Source of the DNA: Metallyticus violacea
Lineage: Eukaryota; Arthropoda; Insecta; Mantodea; Metallyticidae
DNA length: 64,000 bases
Direction of reading: 5' to 3'
Assembly: GCA_030762175.1 (NCBI GenBank)
Contig: CM060840.1
Location: forward strand, 43,034,001-43,098,000
Below, in pieces: positions 47,757 through 57,747 of this stretch. The notes below the pieces were generated by a model that was not told where the DNA came from, ran no database searches, and saw only the letters and a program-made list of their open reading frames with translations. Made by a program: the position numbers and the translations under genes. The stretch's first letter is position 1, and each line of letters opens with the position of its first letter.

Positions 47757-47824
47757 TTAAAAACATATCATTAGTTTTTCATATAACGACAAGCGTCGGG
47801 AGGTCTTATGGATTCAAGGAAATT

Positions 47825-48570
47825 TAGCAGCTGAACCATGAAACTTTTGCTGCAGTGTTTAATCGTTTGTGTGAGATGGGGGGTATTCCTAATGAGGTGT
47901 TATGTCATGCTTTTACACTTGAGCTGAAACAATATGCTCCACAAGATATTGAGGATAGCTCCAGTACTACCAATAGTTCCATCAGCTTAGAGTAAGCCAA
48001 GCGACTGTTTTGAATATGTTTATATGAGAACAGCTACTATCCATGTAACCTGCAACGTATGCAGGAATATCGTCTAAGATAATTGTAGCTGGATACATAG
48101 ATTGCCATCATTATAAGGTGTTGTTGTCAATCCTCTTCATAGAGAAAGAAGCAACCTTTTGTAAGGATGGCATCATCAACGTATCCAACAATCATTTGTG
48201 AGTTCGTCAGAATGCCTATGGAAATGTTGAAGCTGATCATCAGCAAAGGTTTAGTATTAACGTTTGGGCTGGAATTCTCCGTGAGCATCTACATTAACCT
48301 GTTCATCTTTCACAATGCCTAGTAGCATACAGTATCGGTAGTTTCTATGGGAAACGCTTCCTGTCCTGCTTGAAGATTTACCATTTACTGTACTACAAGT
48401 CATGTGACTGATGCACAAGGAGCTTCAGCATACTTCTGCATCATCGTTCGCGATCTTATCCGGAAGATGGACTATCTGAAGTGGTTCTGTTGCATGTACC
48501 GTCCAAATTTGGATACAGGCCAGAACATTCCAAAGTGTGCTTCTATCCATAATGCGACCCATGAACACTT
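47825..48570 (+). mobile_element. Transposase fossil of the second Tc1/mariner-superfamily lineage
   Basis: Plus-strand pieces read NHETFAAVFNRLCEMGG (first helix-turn-helix, 47835-47885) and an EDSSSTTNSSIS stretch (second one, near 47955). They continue with a YPCNLQRMQEYR trace (about 48043), EATFCKDGIINVSNNHL near the first catalytic site (about 48150-48200) and NVEADHQQRFSINVWAGIL (about 48222-48278). The C-terminal catalytic block is not recognisable here; a related C-terminus occurs at 24005-24330. Broken by stops. Confidence 0.8.
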
Positions 48571-49195
48571 GCACTGAGGTTCATGGGGACACTGAACATT
48601 TACCCTGAAAGTTGTCAGAAATGAAAATGTAATGTTGATCTATAGCAGAGTCACTGTGCACTTGTTTCTTTTCCTACAGTTTGTCCCTATAGCTAAATTT
48701 ATCTTGCTCAAAAATATCCTAACTTTCAATGTTCTGTGTCTAAAATGTACCGCAATTAAATGCAGTTGACATCTCTGACATGGATGAGATGTTCATCATT
48801 TGTCGCGCTTATTTCAGTCGAGTTCCTTGCTACTTTCTTTGTAACAGTGTTATGATTGTGATGCGATTATTGAGATGACGGACTTCATGAACAGTGCATC
48901 AACATTAACTTTCGGGTGGAACTTTGTAAAACCTTTACTGACACTCATGAAACGCTGGAAGAAACTTATGAAGATAACTTTTTGAGACGTACTCAGTGTT
49001 AAGAGTGGTATATGCGGATTAAAAGATGTCGAACCCAGTAGTTGATGACTCACATCCTGGAAGCTCATCAATGTCAATGATGACACCTCATGCGGCCAGA
49101 ATTAATAAGATTATCCATGAAAATCAACGCCCGAAGAGAGTAGCATTTCTGTGGAGTCGTGTGGTGAAATCCTGACAGAAAAGTTTGGTATGCAG

Positions 49196-49197
<2 letters not shown>

Positions 49198-49234
<37 letters not shown>
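49198..49234. repeat. Poly(A) run, 37 bases
   Basis: Inside the mariner fossil, between its DNA-binding and catalytic regions. Confidence 0.95.
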
Positions 49235-49237
<3 letters not shown>

Positions 49238-49468
49238 TCGGTTGTTCACATAAGAGTTAAGAAGAAAAAAAAACTGCAATGCGATCTGTCGTAGAATAGC
49301 GTTAATGAGGACGCAATTTTTATGAACAGAATAATCACAGATGATGAAATACGGATCAATGATTAACTGTGAGTCGCTAGCGTTACAAAAATGTCTTCAG
49401 ACAACTTAAAAAAAAAATTGATGTGGTCAGAACTGCGGAGGGAGAATTCATGGATCTTGCAACACGAT

Positions 49469-49754
49469 TTTTTTTTAATTATTTATTTATGGACGCTCTT
49501 TCACAGCTCAGGTCATCAGCGTCCCATTCAACTCAGGGCGTGAAACGGCCGACAAATTTTGCTCAGAGGCCTCTCTTTCAGACTTGAGGTTCTTTTTCGT
49601 GCCGTAAATGTACGACACGGGACCCACGGCTTTACTTCCCTTCCGAAGGAAGCCATACTTAGGATTTTTACGCCCGAAAAAATCCATCGGTCCTGACCGG
49701 GTTCGAACCCGCGATTGGGAGGCAAGTATGGTAACCCTACAAAACCAGGACCGA
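49469..49754 (-). mobile_element. SINE-A copy 6, full length, with perfect 13-bp target duplication
   Basis: Full-length minus-strand copy inserted in the mariner fossil. CTTGCAACACGAT occurs at 49456-49468 and 49755-49767, directly flanking the element, so both ends are fixed. The head has box B GGGTTCGAACCCG at about 49693-49705, and the 3' end abuts a T-run (an A-tail in the sense of the SINE). Confidence 0.98.
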
Positions 49755-50206
49755 CTTGCAACACGATAAAGCACCAGCTTATTCATTATTTCTGCGCATA
49801 AAGCAAGCTTACTTGTCTTCACCACCCTCCATACTCTCCTGACTTGCCATCTGCAGACATTTTTTTATTTTATAAACTAAAATCCAGATGAAAGGGCGAA
49901 AATTCGACTCAGTTAAGAAGATAAAACAAAGTTGGCAGGCAGAACTTGGCGCAATCTCTAAAAACATGTTATATAACTGCTTTCACAAGTCAAACACTAT
50001 TGGGAGAGGTATATCAATAGAAGGGGAGACTACTTCGAGGGAAGCAAAGATCACTAGATAGATGCAGATAAGCCCAAATTATGAAAAATGTTAAAAACGC
50101 ACGGTCATTTTTTGAACAAACCCTAGAATATTACTTTTCACAAAAATAAAGTTCAATGTCTTATTGCTTCTTCTGGGAAGTTATGATCATCTCGTTTTTC
50201 AAATGG

Positions 50207-50575
50207 AATGGTTTACCAGCATGTCATATCTGTGCACACAACTGTAGCTGGGCAATACTACAGAGATGTCCTGAAAATTCTTCAAGCGATATCACATACA
50301 AAACTCCACATTTACGCCCAACAAGCTGATTGCTGCACCATGATAATACACGGCACAAAAGCAGCTTGAAGTGTGTCCTTAACCCTTCCTATAGTTCAGG
50401 TTTAGCCTCGTGCCACTTTCCACCATCAGAAGCAGTGCTGAAGGCTGCGAAGGCGAATCTGAAGCACGTATCAAAAGTTGGTTTTCGGCATGTCTTTGAA
50501 GATTGGCAGAAACATTGAGACAGATGCATTGCATTCAACGGAAACTGCTTTGAGAAACATCATCAAAATTATGAG
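50207..50575 (+). mobile_element. Mariner transposase fossil, same lineage as 2660-2905
   Basis: Starts in the catalytic domain with VYQHVISVHTTVAGQYYRDV (G.VYQEFV..G.TV.GQYY block), then a frameshifted HDNTRHKSS (second catalytic block, near 50340). It ends with the C-terminal FRHVFEDWQKH (50484-50516) before a stop and a further out-of-frame tail with TETAL. The C-terminal part parallels the fragment at 2660-2905. Confidence 0.85.
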
Positions 50576-53442
50576 GACAAGTAAAAAATTATAATCACTA
50601 AACAGTCCTCATACATTACAAATGCATGGATATACTTGTACTTTACACCTTCATTCTCACAAGTGTACAGGTGAATTTTATTGCTTTGTTCTACAGCAGT
50701 ATCATCGTGCTCTTGTAATCTGTATAGGTTTCGCTACAAGTGTAGGAATGTTGGTTACTTCATATCTAGTGTAATTTTAATATATTTTTTATAATTTAAT
50801 AACGACTGATGTCCTCTCCAATCTCAAATACCTACGAGTATTTCGGTCCAGCATTTTAGTTTATATTGCTTTTTAACATTTTGCTAAATTCCATAAAAAC
50901 AATTTCTTTCATTGCCTCACTTTCTTTTAAAATAAAAATTATTCGGTTTCTTTTGATATTTTCATAATTTTTTGCTTATAATCTTATAATGTGATTACCA
51001 AACAATACAAATAAATGTAAATGATCAAATGGAATCGACCACATTAATGGGTATAGGCGCCTGGATGTGAATTTACGACGTCTCACTAAAGTTTCGAGCT
51101 ACATTGTGTATTTAAAATGTTCATATCTTTCAATAAAACAAAAACATGTTATTAAGTAGATATACGTAACATAGAAGATTATGCTTTAATGTTCACAAAT
51201 ATATAATGAAGCATTTAAATGAACACTGTTTCTGAGAAAAATGTCAGACCACTATCCAAAAGAAGTGGACATAGCCTAATCAAGATATGGCGTCGTGCAG
51301 CAAACAGCTGTTCCTTCATCTTGCTCTTTTTTGACATCATGTAACTTTTTACCATTACTTTACAATGTTATACTCTATTTTGTGCAACAGAAAATTACAG
51401 CTGCATACATCACAAGGACTTGTATTAATGCACTTGAAATGTCATACTTTTATAGAATAGGGACCCTGGTTTCTTACAGCTACTCGTTCTGTACTTTCAA
51501 ATGAGCAACGGTGGTTTTTCTTAAGGCCTGTAATATCTGCTATGTTTTTCAGTCCATGGGGAAGCAGGAATAATCATTTGGCAAGAAAAAATTTCTACTT
51601 TTACTTACGAAACAACATACACTTTTTGCCTTCTTTCTTTCAGTAGCATGCCAACCACGTGCAGTGCTGTTTCTGGGTGATTAAAGGAAAGGTTTGTGCA
51701 AACAAAGCCAAGGATTAAATCTCAAATCAGGTGGTTTTGGAAGCAGTTTGTCATCTGAAGCACGGCGGCCAGTATTGCGAAGTTCAGATGCTATCTTTAA
51801 TTGAATGGTTTGTTGCTTTCGTAGACCGCAGTTGTCTTTCTCGGGCGATTATAACCGCACATTAATATAACAAGCTTGGAAATTAGCCTTTTAAATTGTT
51901 TGGTCCCTCTTAATTGGAATTCCACATATTAATTATCAAGTGACACTGTTTAATGTGCACACAAACAATGTGGCGCCTCTCCAGACCCCCATTTTATTTG
52001 CTTTCAGTGATTCACAAGCGGCATTCACGCATCCCAGATCAGTGTTGATGTATGGGGCTGTTGCTTCTCCCTGTTGCATTGGTCTTCTCCTTCTTCGAGG
52101 TTGACCACCAGTCGCTATACTTGCAAATTAATCTCTTCAGAATACTCTTTTGCCGAGTAAAAAATTACTTGCACATAGAGCTGGAGTAGACAAGTAACTC
52201 TCGAATTATCTCAAGTGCCCCTGAACCCTACAGAAGAATATATAAATCAGTCAACATTTATTATGAAACAACTCGGCTCAACTCCAAGATATGGGTCATT
52301 GAATTCTGTGCCTAGGCTTTACTGTGTGTGTGTGTGTTTTTTAATACGAGGAAGTGTGTTTTAAGCAGCCTTTGTGAAAGCAAAATTAGCAACGTCTCCA
52401 AATTGATTATAAATATCATTTTTATGGATCAATTTATTGAGTCTAAAAATCATATTGTGGCATATGGGGGGGGGGGGGTGACAATATGGAGGAACTAGTA
52501 CACGCATTGTATCATTGAGGCGGTTAGTATTTAGAAGTGACAGTTGGGAAATTGAACATGGGAAAGTAACTCCTCGCATGCGCAGAGGGACGTAGTGAAT
52601 ATTTAACCGGTTTCTGGGGAGTCAAAAGCTGGAAGTTGAAGAGTGAACGTTGTATCTTTCTGCTCCGGGATGGCCACCTTTACTATGGACAAGACGAGTT
52701 CACAACAACTTTAGGAATGGTAATAAAATTATGATTTAAAGTTTAGAAATGTTCATATTTGCATAGGATAGCTAGGTCCATTATTTGTTTTCATTCCATT
52801 TTGAGCAGATATGTTAATTATATAAATGGATTTAATTAAGTATTATGAGCTCGCTCCTATGTCCGGCCTTATGAACTGAAATGTATACAGAATGATATTT
52901 ATGCGGCTGGCGCTACAGTGGGCCGCGACTATATTTTTCGGGTGTGCTTTATAGAGCGAAAACGTGAATAATGAAAGGGTTAATCCAAATACAATAAATA
53001 GACACTTTCATTTAGTTATTCGATACGAATTAAATAAAGCGTATTTAATCTTTTCAGATAAGTAAAATTAATGAATAAAGGGAAATTACAGAGAAGGTGC
53101 AAGTGAATGAAATAGTTTCCAAGAAAATGTAGCGTATTAAATAGCATAATTTTTTATTTTACCTGCTTATAAAATGTTTAAATCTCTGTTTGGGGGTACT
53201 GCCGAGTGATATAACACAGTTTGTCAAATGATGCTATACGAGGTACATCACCTAGTATAGACAAACACGAAACTAAGAAACTAAATGTTGATAATAAAAG
53301 TTCACTGAATGAGTCACAGTTTTAATAAAAATGCCAATCACAGTTCACGTCATATTCCCTTTGATATAGGTACACAATTCTATATAATCCATGTTAAAAG
53401 AAAATTAACTATGTTGCGGAAGTATCTACGGAGTACCCGAAG
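50576..53442. other. About 2.9 kb, no gene recognised; possible promoter-like patch
   Basis: Mostly AT-rich. A (TG)n stretch at about 52324 and a 13-base G-run (52466-52478) are present. At 52574-52584 TCGCATGCGCA resembles an NRF1-type palindromic element, followed about 85 bases later by CGGGATGGCCACC. No conserved frame follows. Confidence 0.35.
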
Positions 53443-53642
53443 TCCGCTCTGGTGGTTTAGTGGTAGCCGGTAACCTGGCCAGGGTCTATGGATTTTTAGG
53501 TTGTGAAAATCTGACTTCCTTCGGAGGGTAAGTAAATCCTTTAATCCCGTGTCGGAGTTTACGGCATGTAAAATATTCCCAAGTATGAAAGAATAGGCTC
53601 CTGAGCAAAATTTATCGACCTGAATTGGGTGTAAAACAAATT
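53443..53642 (+). mobile_element. SINE-A copy 7, old
   Basis: Plus orientation with head GTCCGCTCTGGTGGTTTAGT. An internal deletion removed box B and joins the head to CCTGGCCAGGGTCTATGGAT. The core CTGACTTCCTTCGGAGGG and the CCCGTGTCGGAGTTTACGGC block are recognisable. The 3' end is eroded. Confidence 0.8.
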
Positions 53643-54528
53643 ACCAAAGAAGAAATAAAAGGTGGACGAAAATTCCCTTTACAAACTATCGATTCGGCTG
53701 TATGAAAGAAAGAAAAATGCGTAATAGGTTTGTAATACGAATACGATAATAATCGAATGGGTAGTCGGTCTTATCTTCTGGTGGTGATGCCACTCTGGTA
53801 TTGTGGTGATATTGGAAATCGCAACAATTGTCGCTGCTGAAATGGTTTTACGCAGACGCCCGGACGAAATTTTCCCCAATTGCTGGATTGGATTTGAGGT
53901 CAGAACCATCTCCGGCTCTAATGCCTTGACCTGCAAGAAGTCCTGATCTTATCACAATCTGGGTATTGAGAAAGAAGAGGCGCGAAAATGCGGATACGCC
54001 AACGAGCAGCTGAAAGATGCAGTTCATGCAAAGTTTGAAATTGCTGGTGTGGTTGAACATAAGTGCATAAGGCATGGTAAGAACATGTAGGAATTCACAT
54101 TTCGGGTCTGTAAGAGGAAACTGTGCATAACACATAATTGTTAATTCAGTGTAAACGAATTTTACGACCACTGTATACTTTATTTCAATGTAATATGATG
54201 ATATACCAGCAATGATTGGTCAAGCTAAAATTTATATTACAAGAGTAAAGCTAGGCATTCTCCACATTTTATGAACGAGCAACGAGTTATTAGAAAAACT
54301 TGCTAGAAAGAAACCTTATTTTCCCATTGTGATTAAAGACATTTAAAAGTTAATGCCAGAAACAGAGGTAGTGAGAAAAGTAAAATATATTATGCCAATG
54401 TCAGAAACAACGAGCTTAGATGATAGGGATCCAGAAATCTCGAAAATCTCTTACCCTGGAGATAAATTAGCCCATGTATCTGCAAAAAAAGTTTACTCTT
54501 GCATTCCAAACATCTTATTATTAATGAT
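53643..54528. other. No gene recognised
   Basis: Minus-strand frames at 53679-53936 and 53848-54171 overlap each other and have no recognised motif. They remain unassigned. Confidence 0.4.
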
Positions 54529-54804
54529 TTTTTATGAGTAGTGTTTAACGCCCGTTTTTACTACTGAGGCACCACAGGCAGTGGACACTGATGATACATG
54601 AGATGAAATGATAAATTGAAAAAGGATATTTTTTTTAAGGAAGGAAGCGTTCCAGGCCTAAGTTTAGGGTATCTCCCCGGCATTTGCCAGTTATGAAGAC
54701 CGAGGAAAACCTGGAAAAAAACCCCAGTCGGGGAGAGCGGTTCTGGGGGGATTCGAACCCCACTCATGAGTACGCACCTTAAGACCTCGGCCACCCGTGG
54801 CGGT
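54529..54804 (-). mobile_element. SINE-B copy 8, full length
   Basis: Minus orientation with 3' end CGGGCGTTAAACACTA at left, the CCAGGTTTTCCTCGGTC block, box B GGGTTCGAATCCCC at about 54747-54760 and the head CCGCCACGGGTGGCCGAGG at 54804-54786. About 15 bases between box B and the head are missing. It lies immediately beside the mariner fossil at 54850. Confidence 0.93.
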
Positions 54805-54849
54805 TTATCGAATGATATAGTTTAGGGAAATGTTACTGAGTTAGTTGTA

Positions 54850-55525
54850 CTAAATTGTTCTATACCATTCAGCATTAACTGTTCTTCGATCCTCTAAAGG
54901 AATGGTTGAAATATGCACTGTACAACCGAAGAAACAAATGATCATTTTCTTGCAAGTGCTTCATGAACGAATAACTTTTGTGGGATTCGGTTCATCCTGA
55001 AATTCCCAAACAGCGGATTGTTGCTTGGTCTCCGGTTAATACGAATACAGTCATCTGTTACGATGTTGTACAGGATTTTGCAGTTCCTCCGTGGAATTGT
55101 CTTTAGCATTTCATTACACCATTTAACACGGTCGTGTTTTTTAAAGTTTCGGTGAAATTATGAGCAATCCATCGGAAAAACATCTTTTTCACAGCTAAAT
55201 GTTCATGCAAACACGAAAATATTGCAGTCTTCAACATGCGTCTACCTTACTGTAAACCACTTGCCGATCTTCTTCAATCTTGTTGCGCACAGCATCGATG
55301 CTTTTTAGAATGACAACCGATTTTGGTCGACCTTCACGAAATTAATTACTGACGGACGCACGACCACGACGAAATTCTGCAAAACAATTGTAAACAGTTT
55401 TTTCTGATGGTGCTTCATTACCAAAAGTTAAACGAAGCGATTGCTGTTGAGCTAGGCCTTTACTAAAATCGTAAAAATAATCAAATTACTGGGTCAATTT
55501 CTAAGCTGCAACAAATAATACAATA
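54850..55525 (-). mobile_element. Mariner transposase fossil of the SETMAR-like type
   Basis: Minus-strand frames read, from right to left, the N-terminal helix-turn-helix (a GNEAPSEKTVYNCFAEFRRG motif near 55430-55370) and EGRPKSVVILKSIDAVRNKI (about 55350-55290). They continue with CLHEHLAVKKMFFRWIAHNF (about 55215-55155), an ILYNIVTDDC trace of the first catalytic site near 55058, FRMNRIPQK (about 55005) and LEDRRTVNAEWYRTI (about 54915-54870). The second half of the catalytic domain is missing where SINE-B copy 8 now lies. Stops and frameshifts throughout. Confidence 0.85.
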
Positions 55526-56277
55526 ACAAATTTCAATTGTTTAGAAAATAGAAATGACACATCTCAATAGCGTCACCTCGTGATAGTTTGTAACAACTTA
55601 AAAGGTGAAAAATTATCCAATGAAAACCTTCACATGAAATTTCCATTTTTTCCCCGCAAAATTGCTTTGTTTAATTGCTCACTGCAAACAAACTATTTGG
55701 TCAACTTCTGCAGATGTTTTTTTACAATAACAATTATTTAGAAAATAGTAATAACATACCTCAATAAGCACCACCTAGTGATCGTTTGTAACAACTTAAA
55801 ATGTACCATATATTCATTATTGTTTATCACTAGTCTGTATTAATAAGTATCTGCATTCACTGTCAATAAATACCTCTCTAAAGAAACGCGATTATTGTTC
55901 TGGGACAGATGTAGTTGTTTATAGCACCTATGCGAAATGCAATAACACCTTTATGCAGTATAGTCAGAGCATATGCCAATTTAAAGTCTTAGTACGTGTA
56001 TATCTTCAGCGACTTTCTTCTCTGACATGTATATAAAACCACACATTAAGAACAAAAACACAGAGGACAGAATAGAGACGTTAGTTATGTTAGAGAATAA
56101 CAAAAGTAGCGATAGAGGTTAAAATTAAAATTAGAAATATGCAACAAATATCTTTCTTTGCTATTAATTAATTAATTAATTTATAAATTGTAATTTTACT
56201 ATACACGTGCACTTATTTTATATCGCAATATACTACCATGCTCCATGTAAACATTAAGCGGATCGATTAATGCCAGA
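55526..56277. other. No gene recognised
   Basis: AT-rich DNA. Two related stretches with CACCTCGTGATAGTTTGTAA (55575) and CACCTAGTGATCGTTTGTAA (55770) plus AACTTAAAA indicate a local duplication of about 195 bases. Confidence 0.5.
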
Positions 56278-56286
56278 ATTTGTTCG

Positions 56287-56577
56287 TTTTTTTTATTTGT
56301 TTATTTACGGAAGCTCTTTAACATTTCAGGTCATCAGCGTCCCATTCTATTCAGGGCGTGAAACGGCCGACAAATTTTGCTCAGAGGCCTCTTCTTTCAG
56401 GGTTTTCAGGCTTGAGGTTCTTTATCGTGCCGTAAATGTACGACACGGGACCCATGGCTTTACTTCCCTTCCGAAGGATTTTTACGCTTGAAAAATCCAT
56501 CGATCCTGGCCGGGTTTGAACCCGCTATCTTGGGTTTAGAAGGCAAGTATGGTTACCACTACACCACTAGGACCGAC
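56287..56577 (-). mobile_element. SINE-A copy 8, full length, with target duplication
   Basis: Minus orientation. ATTTGTTCG flanks it at 56278-56286 and 56578-56586. Box B (GGTTTGAACCCGC on the plus strand) lies at about 56513-56525. The core hairpin region is shortened by a small deletion after CCTTCCGAAGGA. Confidence 0.96.
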
Positions 56578-56586
56578 ATTTGTTCG

Positions 56587-57440
56587 GTCAAAGGCTGGTC
56601 GACCGCTATATGCATAGTCGATTAGAACGGTATCTGGTGCTTATAGATATATAGATTTACTTATGTCGTTATGAAAAGCAAAGAATAACAGTTTTAATCT
56701 GCAAGTCACTGGCAATCTCCAACGTACCAAAAGATTTATCTTTGATTCCAACCCCCTTCTGTTCTAAAAATTCATTTGTCTATTCAAGGCAAAGAACAGG
56801 AAGAAAAAGAAACACAAACGGAGCGCCAAGAAGTGACGTTGGGAACTGTATTTCAACAAACCATCCTTATCATTTGCCAGTCGTAATATCTTTGACAGCA
56901 CGTTCGTTATGGGCGAAAGTCTTTTGTATCGCGCTGACGTGACAGCTTCCTGCTACACCCAGTGGATACAGTCTCTTGACAGATACCAAACGGGAAAACA
57001 AATGAAAGGAGCTAGACAAACAAGCTCTCAGTGTCAAGCTATGATATTTGTCATTCCCCCGCCCTCCTAAACTGCGGCATTCACCCATAAAACAGGCGCA
57101 TCGCCTCCAAGTGAAAGCTAAAAACAAGAAAACTATCAGAGAAGAAACAAAAGAGAGAGAGATCAATATCAAGAAAGTTTCGGTTTTGGGGAAGGGAATA
57201 TTAAGAATTACTCGTTTCTAATCTGTCTGGCTTTAGCTATAGACGCCTGCAAGGGCAAAGCAATGACAATAACTGTGAGTAATATGTCCTCATTATTTAG
57301 ACACCAACGCGGATGAAGAGTTAAATTAATAGGATCTTAGCTTAGCTTAGCTTTAGTGACCGCTAAATGAAAAGTTTAATATATAGCCCTTTATTTATAA
57401 ATTTTGTCCGCTCATCCGGTGTTTCACCTCTGGGCCGAAC
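56587..57440. other. No gene recognised
   Basis: Moderately GC-richer around 56860-57110 with a 100-codon minus frame (56870-57172) that has no recognised motif. Confidence 0.4.
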
Positions 57441-57737
57441 CGCCACGAGTGGCCGAGGTCGTTAAGGCGCAAACTCGTGAGCGGGAGGTCTGGGGTTCGA
57501 ATTACTCCAGGACCGTCCCCCTTGACGGAGCTTTTTCCAGGTTTTCCTCAGTCCTCATGAATGGCAAATGCCGGGGAGGTACCCTATGCTTAGGCCTGGA
57601 ACGCTTCCTTCCTTAAATAATACCCTTTCCCAATTTATAATTTCATCTCATATATCATCAGTGTCCATTGCCTATGGTGCCTCAGTAGTAAAAACGGGCG
57701 TAAAACACTACTCAAAAAAAAAAAAAAAAAAAAAAAA
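57441..57737 (+). mobile_element. SINE-B copy 9, full length with A-tail
   Basis: Plus orientation: head CGCCACGAGTGGCCGAGGTC, GTTAAGGCGC, box B GGGGTTCGAATTAC, body TTTTTCCAGGTTTTCCTCAG, the GGGGAGGTACCCTATGC block, 3' end GTAAAACACTA and a tail of more than 20 A. CTCTGGGCCG before and CTCTCGACCG after may be a mutated target duplication. Confidence 0.95.
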
Positions 57738-57747
57738 CTCTCGACCG

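Larger units (their letters stand above)
48870..50040 (+). mobile_element. Mariner transposase fossil, interrupted by SINE-A copy 6
   Basis: The N-terminal part CKTFTDTHETLEETYEDNFL lies at about 48923-48982, followed by EWYMRIKRCR and an INKIIHENQRPK stretch near 49105. A 37-base A-run (49198-49234) interrupts it. An IITDDE motif (first catalytic site) is near 49333. The SINE then splits the second catalytic block, which continues as LQHDKAPAYS at about 49757-49790. The C-terminus KGRKFDSVKKIKQSWQAELG is at about 49890-49950. Several stops and frameshifts. Confidence 0.88.

Noticed and set aside
49508..49825. 105-codon minus-strand frame
   Set aside because: It runs through SINE-A copy 6; similar frames appear in other SINE-A copies, so it is a property of the repeat.
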